From IMG/VR virus record IMGVR_UViG_3300009285_004618, positions 1-45,725 of that record: a stretch of 45,725 bases of DNA; one strand, 5' to 3'. Each line of letters begins with the position of its first letter. Position 1 is the first letter of the stretch. Positions 23,380 through 31,125 of the stretch are shown piece after piece. Origin of the DNA: a virus. A model generated the notes under the pieces. The model had not been told where the DNA came from and did not search any database. It saw nothing but the letters and a program-made list of their open reading frames with translations. A program made the position numbers and the translations under genes.

Positions 23380-23558
23380 AAGACAAATATCAATGGACAG
23401 ACGCGGATATCTGCATTAAGTGTGAAGCCTTAATGCCCATTCTAAAAGGTAATGGCTTAAGATATATTCTCTGCAAAGACTGTATAAAAAAATTATGGGA
23501 TAATCTAAAACACTGGAAAAGGAATGGATTATATGCGGAAAAAAGAGGCATAAAATGA
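23376..23558 (+). CDS. Small zinc-binding-like protein
   Basis: A 60-residue protein coupled on both sides. CIKC (13/16) and CKDC (33/36) make a four-cysteine ribbon, followed by a basic C-terminus (HWKRNGLYAEKRGIK) suited to nucleic acid. No family was recognised. Confidence 0.55.
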   Translation: MKDKYQWTDADICIKCEALMPILKGNGLRYILCKDCIKKLWDNLKHWKRNGLYAEKRGIK

Positions 23559-23701
23559 CCAGAAAACGTGCCATTAAAATACTGGAAGATACCTTGAAAC
23601 CAAAAGAGGCAAACGGACTTCCGCAGGATTTAGGATACATAGTAGAACTTCATGACGCAGTAAAACTTGCTATTAAGTATTTGAAGGAGAGGAAATGCTA
23701 A
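23555..23701 (+). CDS. Small hypothetical protein
   Basis: A 48-residue protein starting at an ATGA overlap. It is basic at the start (MTRKRAIKILEDTLKPK) and then helical (VELHDAVKLAIKYLKERKC). The plan resembles small phage helical-bundle proteins, with no assigned role. Its end overlaps the next frame. Confidence 0.45.
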   Translation: MTRKRAIKILEDTLKPKEANGLPQDLGYIVELHDAVKLAIKYLKERKC

Positions 23702-23802
23702 CAGAAAAGAAATCTTTGGTAGCGATGACACCTGACGAACAGATACATGAGTTATGGATGATAATGTCCTGCATTATGGGAATGGGGGATATGTGGATAT
23801 AG
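23695..23802 (+). CDS. Very small hypothetical protein
   Basis: A 35-residue frame after AAGGAGAGGAA, overlapping the previous stop and ending inside the next gene. It starts MLTEKKSLVAMTPDEQ, sharing its first four codons with the frame at 23022, and ends in a Met-rich helix (MIMSCIMGMGDMW). It may be a leader or coupling peptide. Confidence 0.4.
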   Translation: MLTEKKSLVAMTPDEQIHELWMIMSCIMGMGDMWI

Positions 23803-24119
23803 GACATGAAAAGCATTTATGGATGTATAAACTTCAGGAAGCCCTGACGATCCCTTGTATCCTTTTAGGGGTGGCCGGCTTCTCTGGCCTTGCGTGGCTC
23901 ATAGCTGGCATCTCTCCCATTTTATGTGTTTTATATGGTGTAGCGTTAGGCTATGGTGTGTCAAAGCTTGGCCCACGCCATTGGTTGCGAATAGTCTTTA
24001 TCGGTTTAATCTTAATAGCGTTATGGTGCGCACTTTTAGAGAAACTTAACATAATCTGGGGGATTAAAGAGGACACTTGGAACTATTTAAAACAGGAGGA
24101 GTTATGCGATACCTACTAA
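23793..24119 (+). CDS. Membrane protein with three transmembrane segments
   Basis: I choose GTG 23793 after GGGGGA, giving 108 residues; ATG 23754 would add 13 residues but has no ribosome binding site. Three hydrophobic segments (~19-38, ~42-58, ~66-86) with short loops make it a compact inner-membrane protein. It opens a run of four small membrane genes (to 24.9 kb). The role is unknown; lysis timing or superinfection immunity are options. Confidence 0.6.
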   Translation: MDIGHEKHLWMYKLQEALTIPCILLGVAGFSGLAWLIAGISPILCVLYGVALGYGVSKLGPRHWLRIVFIGLILIALWCALLEKLNIIWGIKEDTWNYLKQEELCDTY

Positions 24120-24388
24120 TTTTGCTTTTGTGTCTAGTGTGCATAGGATTTTTTAAGTTAGGCGAGTGGAGTTATGAATATGCTTATAATAGGGGAGTGA
24201 AAGATGATCGACAACAGATATTTGAGGACGAAATAAAATATAATTTAGGGCAATATCCGCGCCGTATGAATGATGACTATATTTGGTTTCGGCAAATGCT
24301 TCCTATGATAGAAATTGAATGGGTAAAACATTATGAGGTCGACGCTTACAAAAACTATTATTTAATAAAAGAGAAAGGAGATAAGTAG
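24104..24388 (+). CDS. Single-pass membrane protein
   Basis: A 94-residue protein, ATG 24104 after AGGAGGAGTT, overlapping the previous gene by 16 bases. One N-terminal membrane helix (RYLLILLLCLVCIGFFKLG) is followed by a charged, Tyr-rich domain that would face the periplasm or cytoplasm. It is part of the small membrane gene run. No family was recognised. Confidence 0.6.
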   Translation: MRYLLILLLCLVCIGFFKLGEWSYEYAYNRGVKDDRQQIFEDEIKYNLGQYPRRMNDDYIWFRQMLPMIEIEWVKHYEVDAYKNYYLIKEKGDK

Positions 24389-24562
24389 ATGAAACAAATT
24401 TTAATCGGTTTAGTCTTGGGTATCTTAATTACCGCCGAAGTCTTATTCTTGTGGTCGTTTAATCAGAGGCTCATAAAAACAGAACAGGCAGTAGTACAAA
24501 TCGTTCAATTTCTTAATCAGGCGCAGCAACCGAAAGTTGAACCGAAAGGAGCAGTAAAATGA
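24389..24562 (+). CDS. Single-pass membrane protein with coiled coil
   Basis: A 57-residue protein after GAAAGGAGATAAGTAG. An N-terminal membrane helix (ILIGLVLGILITAEVLFLW) is followed by a Gln-rich coiled coil (EQAVVQIVQFLNQAQQ). The plan is like small phage spanin or Rz-type proteins but without Rz features. It is coupled to the next gene by ATGA. Confidence 0.55.
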   Translation: MKQILIGLVLGILITAEVLFLWSFNQRLIKTEQAVVQIVQFLNQAQQPKVEPKGAVK

Positions 24563-24753
24563 GAGAGTGGATAATCAAGTCAGCTTTACCTGCTGTTTCA
24601 ATGATAGGCGGTATCGTGGGCATGGTAACCGTGAATTATTATAACGCGAAATTCGGTGATCCAACGCTTGGCCCGTTCTGGTTTATGGCTATATTGGCCT
24701 GCGTGGGACTTTTAGCTATGGGCTTAACAGGGTGGTTATTCTGGAGGGATTAA
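24559..24753 (+). CDS. Two-helix membrane protein (holin-like size)
   Basis: A 64-residue protein with two hydrophobic helices (~5-25 and ~38-61) and short ends. Size and topology are those of a class II holin, so it is a second holin candidate. It lies outside the lysis module, which weakens that reading. It is coupled by ATGA to the preceding gene. Confidence 0.5.
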   Translation: MREWIIKSALPAVSMIGGIVGMVTVNYYNAKFGDPTLGPFWFMAILACVGLLAMGLTGWLFWRD

Positions 24754-24903
24754 GTGATACCCGATTTCTTGAACCGGCTTGATGAAGCATGGTTTGCAAG
24801 TGGGCTGCGCGAATGGGTGATTACTGGCCTAGCTTGCTTAATTTTAATAGCTTGGGGTTGTGATTGTTTGGGCTGGATATGGAGAAAGATAAAAAAATGT
24901 TAA
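24754..24903 (+). CDS. Small membrane protein
   Basis: A 49-residue protein with a GTG start immediately after the previous stop. One membrane helix (~21-43; VITGLACLILIAWGC) ends in a basic tail (WRKIKKC). It closes the membrane gene run and overlaps the start of the first GroES-like gene. Confidence 0.45.
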   Translation: MIPDFLNRLDEAWFASGLREWVITGLACLILIAWGCDCLGWIWRKIKKC

Positions 24904-25175
24904 AAGCCGTCCGTGATATGGTTATTGTCCGTCTTATCTATGCGGACAAGATAAAGACGATAATAGTGCCTGACAAGTCCAAGCCGGCCTCAGCCTCTTT
25001 TTACGGGGAAGTGGTGGCGATCGGGCCGGATAATAGGTATGACCTTAAAATCGGCGATAAGATACACTATGTCCGTTCCGGCGCCTGTCCCGAAGGATTT
25101 GAAGTAAAGTACGATGGCGAAAAGTTATGGGCTATACAGAACAAGTGGATATGGGGGGTGGAACGTGAACCTTAA
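24879..25175 (+). CDS. GroES-like co-chaperonin, divergent copy
   Basis: A 98-residue protein from ATG 24879 (ATG 24897 is possible). It follows the Cpn10 strand order: AVRDMVIVRLIYADKIKTIIVPDKSK, SFYGEVVAIGPDNRYDLKIGDKIHYVRSG, then a closing strand near the end (KLWAIQNKWIWGV). The mobile loop is short and the 'ILA' ending is lost, so it is more diverged than the next gene. Phage co-chaperonins such as T4 gp31 adapt host GroEL to fold capsid protein. Confidence 0.65.
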   Translation: MEKDKKMLKAVRDMVIVRLIYADKIKTIIVPDKSKPASASFYGEVVAIGPDNRYDLKIGDKIHYVRSGACPEGFEVKYDGEKLWAIQNKWIWGVEREP

Positions 25176-25455
25176 ACCCTTACGCGGCAGATATCTTATA
25201 GAACCAGATAGAGGCGAGACAATAAGCCCGGGCGGAATAATATGCGTAGAAGCCGTGAACCCCTACCCCTCTATGACGTGCGGTAAGGTGATAGCAGTTG
25301 GGGATCCGCCCTATGAGAAAAAGGGCAAGATAGGCAAGATGTCGGCAAAAACCGGGGACATAATCCAATACAAAAGATATTCCGGCAAGCGTGTGATGAT
25401 AGATGAGAAACTATACCTATTCGTAAAAGAAGAGGATGTGCTGGCGGTGGAATGA
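25165..25455 (+). CDS. GroES-like co-chaperonin
   Basis: A 96-residue protein, the typical Cpn10 length, from GTG 25165 after GGGGGTGG. It matches GroES from end to end: LKPLRGRYLIEPD, SPGGIICVEAV (mobile loop side), GKVIAVGDPP, KTGDIIQYKRYSGKRVMIDEKLYLFVKEEDVLAVE. It should form a heptameric lid on host GroEL. It overlaps the first GroES-like gene by 11 bases and immediately precedes the head module, consistent with folding the capsid protein. Confidence 0.88.
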   Translation: MNLKPLRGRYLIEPDRGETISPGGIICVEAVNPYPSMTCGKVIAVGDPPYEKKGKIGKMSAKTGDIIQYKRYSGKRVMIDEKLYLFVKEEDVLAVE

Positions 25456-25688
25456 AAAAGGAACCTACATATTACGAAACCCGTTTCTGTAATTTTTTTT
25501 ACCTGTTTACTATATTAGATGTTAGAAGTAAGGATATGTGTGTTATGTTATATCGTTATGCCTATGAAAAGAAATATAGAGAAATAGCAAAGCTCGAGGA
25601 AAAATCTTGGCAGGCTTGCTCAATACAGGTGAATACCGCATTAAAAAAAATACGCAAAAATAAATCTGTAATTGAAAATATAAAATAG
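25452..25688 (+). CDS. Helix-turn-helix protein, sigma region 4-like
   Basis: A 78-residue protein coupled to the GroES gene (ATGA). The sequence 'YRYAYEKKYREIAKLEEKSWQACSIQVNTALKKIRKN' has the helix-turn-helix spacing of sigma factor region 4 or phage late-gene activators, but no sigma region 2. Its place at the boundary between early genes and the head module suggests a late transcription activator. Confidence 0.5.
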   Translation: MKKEPTYYETRFCNFFYLFTILDVRSKDMCVMLYRYAYEKKYREIAKLEEKSWQACSIQVNTALKKIRKNKSVIENIK

Positions 25689-25804
25689 TAGTGTATACTT
25701 ATAGCAAAAGATAAAAACTTGCGATTGATCCTCGCAAGATAACCAATATCGAGATTGAATAATCTCATAAAGGCATTATGGTGCCATAAAGAGAAGGCAC
25801 CGAG
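25689..25804 (+). promoter_or_regulatory. Hairpin-rich leader of an HNH gene
   Basis: Three successive hairpins: CTTGCGA/TCGCAAG (25718-25724 / 25732-25738), GAGATT/AATCTC (25751-25756 / 25761-25766) and GGTGCC/GGCACC (25780-25785 / 25796-25801). The last covers the AAGG just upstream of the HNH ATG, so it could hide the ribosome binding site. T4 homing nuclease genes are known to be controlled by such hairpins. Confidence 0.5.
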
Positions 25805-26173
25805 ATGTGGAATAAAAAATATGCAAAATGCATTATCTGTGGCACTACCAATAGAAAACATAAAGCACATGGGAAATGTTATTATTGTTATAATCGGCCA
25901 TATCAACCCAAAGGTGCAAGAAAACATTGGTATTCTAAAAGATATGGTATAGATATAGATAAAACATTCTTATTGAAAGAGTGTTTTTTTTGTAAAGCAA
26001 GTGAAGATTTACTGATACATCACAAAGATTTAGATAAAAAAAATAATAGTGGAAACAATTTTGTAACTTTATGTAGGAAGTGTCATACAAATCTACATTC
26101 ATATATTAGATTAAAAAAGATTTTTGATAAAACCAGCTTGGTCGCTCCAAACTGGCAAACCATAAAAACATAG
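25805..26173 (+). CDS. HNH homing endonuclease
   Basis: A 122-residue basic protein. It has two zinc clusters (CIICG and CYYC; CFFC and CRKCH) and an HNH core LLIHHKDLDKKNNSGNNFVTLCRKCHTNLH (~75-105), the standard beta-beta-alpha metal nuclease fold. It is flanked by a hairpin leader and a strong terminator. The whole cassette (25690-26212) therefore looks like a discrete inserted module between the GroES operon and the packaging genes. Confidence 0.88.
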   Translation: MWNKKYAKCIICGTTNRKHKAHGKCYYCYNRPYQPKGARKHWYSKRYGIDIDKTFLLKECFFCKASEDLLIHHKDLDKKNNSGNNFVTLCRKCHTNLHSYIRLKKIFDKTSLVAPNWQTIKT

Positions 26174-26212
26174 GGCAATCTTGTGCATAAGCAAGGTTGC
26201 TCTTTTTTATGG
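26174..26212 (+). terminator. Rho-independent terminator after the HNH gene
   Basis: GGGCAATCTTG pairs with CAAGGTTGCTC (11 pairs with two G-U) over an 8-base loop (TGCATAAG), followed at once by TTTTTT. It isolates the HNH cassette from the packaging genes that follow. Confidence 0.85.
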
Positions 26213-26244
26213 TTAACACTCAAGTGCCTTTTTTATTGGAAATT

Positions 26245-26415
26245 ATGCCAAAGAAAAACAAGCTCATTTTTGAAGCCATTAAATATAAATACCAAGATGA
26301 TGAAGATGGCGAGGCAATTTTACTTTTGAGAATCAATATGCAGGATAAATTAAGTGCTTTTGCGGTTCCGGCTAAGAAGAGGTTAAAAATTATTGTGGAG
26401 ATAATAGATGACTGA
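26245..26415 (+). CDS. Small hypothetical protein before the terminase genes
   Basis: A 56-residue protein from ATG 26245 (MPKKNKLIFEAIKY...). An upstream start at 26197 would lie inside the terminator. It shows a beta-strand-rich pattern (AILLLRINM, LSAFAVP, RLKIIVEIIDD). It overlaps the TerS-like gene by 8 bases. The ribosome binding site is weak. No family was recognised. Confidence 0.5.
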   Translation: MPKKNKLIFEAIKYKYQDDEDGEAILLLRINMQDKLSAFAVPAKKRLKIIVEIIDD

Positions 26416-26761
26416 ACCCGTTAAAATCGGTACTAATCGGTTAAAAAATGGAAGATTTGCTAAGGGTAATATTGCTAACCCTAATGGTAGGCCCAAAAGC
26501 CCTGAAAGAGAAGAATTGCGCCAAGCTCTTGAAATAGCTCAAAAAGGTCGCAAAAAATCATTTCTCGTTCATTTTGTAGAGCGTGCCTATATAAATGATA
26601 ATGTTGCGATTGCGTTAGCAAAGAAACTCTTGCCAGACAAAATACAAGGAGAAGGACTTGCAAACGGAGTGTTTGTCTATGTCATCCGAGACGCAAAATC
26701 AGCCTCAGGTGATAGAATCGATATTCCAGCCGCACTTAAATCAGCAGATAATTCGAGATAG
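26408..26761 (+). CDS. Terminase small subunit-like protein
   Basis: A 117-residue basic protein. Its N-terminus has the KGNIANPNGRPKSPEREELRQAL motif of DUF5681-type proteins that precede large terminases. Its middle is helical (NDNVAIALAKKLLPDKIQGEG). Its position directly before the large subunit and an 83-base overlap with it support a role in recognising phage DNA for packaging. Confidence 0.7.
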   Translation: MTEPVKIGTNRLKNGRFAKGNIANPNGRPKSPEREELRQALEIAQKGRKKSFLVHFVERAYINDNVAIALAKKLLPDKIQGEGLANGVFVYVIRDAKSASGDRIDIPAALKSADNSR

Positions 26762-28085
26762 TGAAGCACGATTTAAGGTTGTAGTAGCTGGTCGGCGATT
26801 TGGGAAAACTGTCTTTGCGATAAACGAACTCATAAATAATGCTCTTCTCTATCCCTGGACAAAGAACTGGTATGTTGCTCCCACCTACCGCCAAGCCAAA
26901 GAGATAGCTTGGAAAATGTTGTTTGAGTACCTTCCCAGAGAGTTTATATCCCGCAAAAATGAGGTTGAATTGAGTGTTGAACTTGGACAGGGTTCAGAAA
27001 TAACCTTAAAAGGCGCGGATAACCCTGAAAGCTTAAAAGGCGTAGGGTTAAATTATGCTGTGCTTGATGAGTATGGACAAATGAAGCCCACTGTGTGGGA
27101 TGAAGTCGTAAGACCTATGCTCGTTGACTCCAAAGGGAAAGCTATATTTATCGGCACTCCCGTAGGATATAACCATTTTTGGACGCTTTACAGCAAGGAG
27201 AAGGATGATCCTGACTATAAATCCTTCCACTTCAAGACCATAGATAACCTTGCGATTGCAGATATAGAAATAGAGGTTGAGAAGGCCCGGCTTGAAACCG
27301 ACCCGATTAAATTCTCCCAAGAATATGAGGCTAATTTTGAGGCTCTTGTGGGCCGTCCACGCTTCTCTACCATTACTTTGAGGGATATGTTTGAGAAGGC
27401 AAGACCCTCCATAAAGGGTAATCTTGAATTTAAAGACGGTGAAGTTCAGTTTATTGAGGACACTACTGGTCTATTGGAAGTCTATAACTTCCCCGAAATT
27501 CATACAAGGGGTGTCATAGGAGTTGATATAGCTGAGGGTATTGAGAGTGATAGGTCATCCGCCTCATTTTTGAATTACGACACGCTTACAGAGGATATAG
27601 TGCTAAATTCCGCGAAACTTGATCCTTCGCAATTCGCTATTGAGATGTATAAGCTGGGGCATTGGACAAATAAGAGCTTAATAGCAATAGAGAATAACGG
27701 AGTTGGACTCGCCTGTATTCTCCCCTTAAGAGATGGCTCTAACGGAGACGCTCCTTATAAAAACCTGTATTATCAGCAAATCTTCGATGAGCGGACGCGC
27801 AAGACTACCAAGAAATTCGGCTGGGATACTAACGCAAAAACGAAGCCGATTATCATAGATAGATTAGCCGAGGTAATCCGAGAGAACTTGATTACAATAC
27901 CAAGCGCAGATACTGTCCGAGAATTGCAGACCTATGTAATCGAGGAAAATGGTAAGACTAACGCAGTTGAAGGCTGCCATGATGACCGAGTTATGGCCCT
28001 TGCAATAGCCGTAATGATGTATCACTTAAGACCGAAGGGAGCATTACCTAAACATGCCCCCGAAGGCCAAGAAAGGGTATATTGA
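26679..28085 (+). CDS. terL: Large terminase subunit
   Basis: A 468-residue DNA packaging motor and nuclease. I start at ATG 26679 after ACGGAGT; TTG 26658 is an alternative. The ATPase has a Walker A GRRFGKT (38-44), adenine-side WYVAPTYRQAKE and Walker B YAVLDEYG (127-133). The nuclease shows GVDIAEG (Asp283), IENNGVG and CHDDRVMALA (Asp435/436). Length and motifs are those of a full terminase. A circularly permuted genome would indicate headful packaging. Confidence 0.95.
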   Translation: MSSETQNQPQVIESIFQPHLNQQIIRDSEARFKVVVAGRRFGKTVFAINELINNALLYPWTKNWYVAPTYRQAKEIAWKMLFEYLPREFISRKNEVELSVELGQGSEITLKGADNPESLKGVGLNYAVLDEYGQMKPTVWDEVVRPMLVDSKGKAIFIGTPVGYNHFWTLYSKEKDDPDYKSFHFKTIDNLAIADIEIEVEKARLETDPIKFSQEYEANFEALVGRPRFSTITLRDMFEKARPSIKGNLEFKDGEVQFIEDTTGLLEVYNFPEIHTRGVIGVDIAEGIESDRSSASFLNYDTLTEDIVLNSAKLDPSQFAIEMYKLGHWTNKSLIAIENNGVGLACILPLRDGSNGDAPYKNLYYQQIFDERTRKTTKKFGWDTNAKTKPIIIDRLAEVIRENLITIPSADTVRELQTYVIEENGKTNAVEGCHDDRVMALAIAVMMYHLRPKGALPKHAPEGQERVY

Positions 28086-28429
28086 TGACTGATATTGAAC
28101 TTGTAAAGTCGAAAACACAAGAAGAGATTAAGGCAGAACTGATAAAAGAGTTTACCGAAAACCCTGATGCATTTGTGAGGATGTCGGATTTAATCGTAGG
28201 CGCTAAGCTTCTTGATGGGAATAAAATTGCGACGCTCGTAAAACGTGATGTATCGCTTGATACACTTATCCTCGCCACTACAAAACTATATGCTCTTGTC
28301 ATGCTTGAGTTTCAACAGGTGCATATCGCGGCCACTATGAATAGACAAAAAACAGGCTTATCAGTAGCGAAACCTGACTTTATAAGCGGGTTAAGACAGC
28401 AGTGGGACAATATGCACAAGAAGAATTGA
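28085..28429 (+). CDS. Hypothetical protein between terminase and portal
   Basis: A 114-residue protein overlapping the terminase stop by one base. It is helical (KTQEEIKAELIKEFTENPDAF; LATTKLYALVMLEFQQVHI) and ends basic (LRQQWDNMHKKN). Proteins of this size often sit here in podovirus-like phages and may help packaging or portal assembly. No family was recognised. Confidence 0.65.
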   Translation: MTDIELVKSKTQEEIKAELIKEFTENPDAFVRMSDLIVGAKLLDGNKIATLVKRDVSLDTLILATTKLYALVMLEFQQVHIAATMNRQKTGLSVAKPDFISGLRQQWDNMHKKN

Positions 28430-28435
28430 GGATAT

Positions 28436-28636
28436 ATGAGCCAAAAAATAAGAGCAATATATCGTAAAGCTGGAGTAGAAAGCAAAATGCCAGAAGGAAA
28501 GGGTATCCATACTGAGGCGTTTCATTCGTGTGTTGTGAATTATCTTAAAAAAGGGTTCTCGTATGATGAGGCTGCCAAAAGATGTATGGGTGGTTTGGGG
28601 AGAAATAAGGCGGTTAAAAAGAGTCATTGGAGGTAG
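28436..28636 (+). CDS. Small conserved phage protein
   Basis: A 66-residue protein after TTGAGGATAT. The motif 'GKGIHTEAFHSCVVNYLKKGFSYDEAAKRCMGGLG' with paired cysteines is familiar from small phage proteins of unknown function near head genes. The C-terminus is basic (KAVKKSHWR). Confidence 0.6.
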   Translation: MSQKIRAIYRKAGVESKMPEGKGIHTEAFHSCVVNYLKKGFSYDEAAKRCMGGLGRNKAVKKSHWR

Positions 28637-28643
28637 TTATGCC

Positions 28644-28826
28644 ATGCGGACGAAAACGAAGAAAAAGACGATAGAGTTATCGCCATATGTAAGAAAACAC
28701 GCCGGTGTTTATGCTAACCGCAAGGAAGCTCTATTAGCTTCTAACGGAAATGAACGCCTTGCTGACGCGCGAATGGCCGCGCAGGAACTTGGTGCCGCTA
28801 TTCACAAGGGAAAGGTGAAGTTATGA
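28644..28826 (+). CDS. Small basic protein before the portal
   Basis: A 60-residue protein from ATG 28644. A GGAGG lies 11 bases away but is better placed for an 11-codon frame at 28639 (MPCGRKRRKRR). The protein is basic at its N-terminus (MRTKTKKKTIEL) and helical later (ADARMAAQELGAAIHK). ATGA overlap with the portal gene. It may be a head-associated protein. Confidence 0.5.
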   Translation: MRTKTKKKTIELSPYVRKHAGVYANRKEALLASNGNERLADARMAAQELGAAIHKGKVKL

Positions 28827-30949
28827 AAATACCGCCCGCAAAAACTCCTCCGAGGCTAGAACCGGAAGAAACGACAGATGTCTTTCAGCCCGACGAACAG
28901 GGTAAGATTGTAGATATTATCGTGAAAGACGCCGAGAATGATATTCAGCGAAAATCCGAATGGCTGGATCAACGAGAACTCGATATCCAGCATTACAACT
29001 GCGAAAAACCTTCTATCATAGAGAACCTTACCAAAAAGAAATGGCAGTCTGACCGGAACTTGGGGCTTTGCCCCGCTATTGTGGATATGTACCACGCCGT
29101 CCTTTTATCTACCTGCTGGAATAAAGACACTTTGACTTTCGTGGCAACCGAAGAGAATGACATAGACAATAAAAATAACCTTGAGAGATTTACGAAGGCA
29201 ATCTTAGAAAGTGAGTGTAATGTCGAGCCTGAGATAGATGATTATGTATCGAATAAATTAAAACTCGGCTTCGGTGCGTTAAAGATTTACTGGAAAGTCT
29301 GGCATGAGTGGGTTGATAAGAGAATACCGAATAAGAAAACCGGCAAGCTTGAGATAAAGACCGAGAATATGCGCTTTGAAAAAGGAATTATCGAGTGCGT
29401 CGAAGGAGATGATTTATTATTCCCTGATTTCAAGAAGAACCTGCAATCCCAGCCTCACATAATACATATCGTTCATATCTACGGACAGGATTTACTCGAT
29501 ATGGTATCTGATGGTAAAATCAAGAACTTTGATGAGGAGAAACTTAATAAGCTCAAAGGAAGAATACTTGATTCAAGAAAATCCCAACTCAAGGAAGAAC
29601 AGGCAAATCAGTTAGGCTTAACAGACATTACCGAAGAAGATGTCAAGAGAATGGAGATAGATTGCCACGAATGGTACGGGACTTACAAAAAAGGCCGGAA
29701 GAGGGAGAAATACAGATTTTTGATAGAGCCTTTCACTCAGACATTCCTAGCCGGAAAGCCTTTGCGTAAAATCGTTCGCACGGGAAAATGGCCCTTCGTA
29801 GGCGGTGCGTTTATAAAGGCTCCCGGCTTCACACTCGGAAAGTCTTTAGTCAGGTTAATCGCTCCTATCGTAAATGCGTTTAACAACATATGGAACCAGA
29901 CATCGGATTATCAGACGGTTTCAAATATACCATATGGATATCATAAAGCGAGTGAAGGATATACTCAACAGACCTATGAACTTGAACCCGGTGTATCTTA
30001 TCCTACTGAGGGAAATCCAGCAGAGGATATATACCATCCAAATCTTCAAAGGTCTTATGCATGGAAATATACGGATTTTCAGGTGTTATTCGAACTCCTT
30101 GAAAAGCTTACCGGTGCGGCCGCTTACTTCTTGACGAACCAGCGAAATGCCTCCGGTACGGCTACAAGAGATACAATCGTCAACCAAAAGTCCGAAGTTA
30201 AGTTTAGTCTATGGGTAGGAAGGACTATAAACGAAATATCCGAAGCCGTAACTATGTTAGTTAATATGTATCAGGATTGGGCGCCGCCTACTCTAGCCTC
30301 AAGAATATTGGGAAAAGACGGTAAAAAGCTCTTTCCTAATCTTTCTGTTCAGACTTTAAGGGGAAATTATGATGCTAAGATGTCGCCGAATCTAGCGGCC
30401 GGCTCGCGCGCTTTTGAACAGCAGATGATGACCCTTCTTTCCGAAAAGCTCTCTCAGACCATATGGCTTGACCCGAGAGTGAATCCTAAAGGGAACTGGA
30501 CGATATGGGCCGACACTATAAAAGCTTATGGACAATATAATCCTGAACGCTGGCTTGGGCCCGAACCTAAGATAGAAATGGGTAAATCTCAAGAGGTAGA
30601 GGACGAGTGGTACAGGTTTATGCAGGGTGAGGACTTCGACCCGCCTATGGGCGAGAATACTATGGAACACTACATAGGACATACGCAACAGAAGGAAGAG
30701 AAATACTTTGACCTTGATGAAGAATACAGGGCGAACTTTGACAAACATTTATTTAAGACCGAACTAGCTTTGAGAGATTTTATACGTAAAAGACAAGAAG
30801 AGATGATGGCTAATAATATGGCTATGGCCATGATAGACAATAAAAAGAGGGGAATTGCTGATGAAATCGAATCCGGGGGAGAGCCGGGAAGTCAGCCTGG
30901 AGGAGGAACTCCAGGAGTTGCTAGCGGCGGTCAAGAGCCCAATTTATAA
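28823..30949 (+). CDS. Portal protein, P22 gp1-like
   Basis: A 708-residue protein, the size of podovirus portals. Recognisable segments: the N-terminal WLDQRELDIQHYNCEKPSII, the wing LGFGALKIYWKVWHEWV, FVGGAFIKAPGFTLGKSLVRLIAPIVNAFNNIWNQ (the clip/stem region) and GTATRDTIVNQKSEVKFSLWV. A dodecamer forms the DNA gate and docks the terminase. It ends in a Gly-rich tail (EPGSQPGGGTPGVASGG) that is also read in another frame by the next gene. Confidence 0.88.
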   Translation: MKIPPAKTPPRLEPEETTDVFQPDEQGKIVDIIVKDAENDIQRKSEWLDQRELDIQHYNCEKPSIIENLTKKKWQSDRNLGLCPAIVDMYHAVLLSTCWNKDTLTFVATEENDIDNKNNLERFTKAILESECNVEPEIDDYVSNKLKLGFGALKIYWKVWHEWVDKRIPNKKTGKLEIKTENMRFEKGIIECVEGDDLLFPDFKKNLQSQPHIIHIVHIYGQDLLDMVSDGKIKNFDEEKLNKLKGRILDSRKSQLKEEQANQLGLTDITEEDVKRMEIDCHEWYGTYKKGRKREKYRFLIEPFTQTFLAGKPLRKIVRTGKWPFVGGAFIKAPGFTLGKSLVRLIAPIVNAFNNIWNQTSDYQTVSNIPYGYHKASEGYTQQTYELEPGVSYPTEGNPAEDIYHPNLQRSYAWKYTDFQVLFELLEKLTGAAAYFLTNQRNASGTATRDTIVNQKSEVKFSLWVGRTINEISEAVTMLVNMYQDWAPPTLASRILGKDGKKLFPNLSVQTLRGNYDAKMSPNLAAGSRAFEQQMMTLLSEKLSQTIWLDPRVNPKGNWTIWADTIKAYGQYNPERWLGPEPKIEMGKSQEVEDEWYRFMQGEDFDPPMGENTMEHYIGHTQQKEEKYFDLDEEYRANFDKHLFKTELALRDFIRKRQEEMMANNMAMAMIDNKKRGIADEIESGGEPGSQPGGGTPGVASGGQEPNL

Positions 30950-31121
30950 GGCTTTAGTCAATGTTTTAGTAAGACATAAAGACTATTGCTATAAAGAGGC
31001 TATGCGACTTCTTGAAAATAAACAGGACAGAGAGGCCGATTGCGTCAGAGCCGAAGGCAAATTCGTAGATAAGTTATCGGGACTTATTAACCAAAGAATA
31101 GAAGAATTGAAAAGGGGGTGA
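30861..31121 (+). CDS. Small helical protein overlapping the portal gene
   Basis: An 86-residue protein from ATG 30861 after AAGAGGGGAA, sharing 89 bases with the portal gene. It is helical and acidic-basic (SLEEELQELLAAVKSPIYKALV; DKLSGLINQRIEELKRG). It may be a head completion or scaffold helper. No family was recognised. Confidence 0.6.
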   Translation: MKSNPGESREVSLEEELQELLAAVKSPIYKALVNVLVRHKDYCYKEAMRLLENKQDREADCVRAEGKFVDKLSGLINQRIEELKRG

Positions 31122-31125
31122 TGGT

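Noticed and set aside
25690-26212. HNH cassette considered as a group I intron
   Set aside because: I could not find the conserved P, Q, R and S core elements, and no split gene flanks it. A free-standing homing gene with its own leader and terminator fits better.
28639-28674. 11-codon Arg-rich frame MPCGRKRRKRR
   Set aside because: It has a well-placed GGAGG, but the downstream 60-residue frame overlaps it and is more protein-like. Kept only as a note in that entry.
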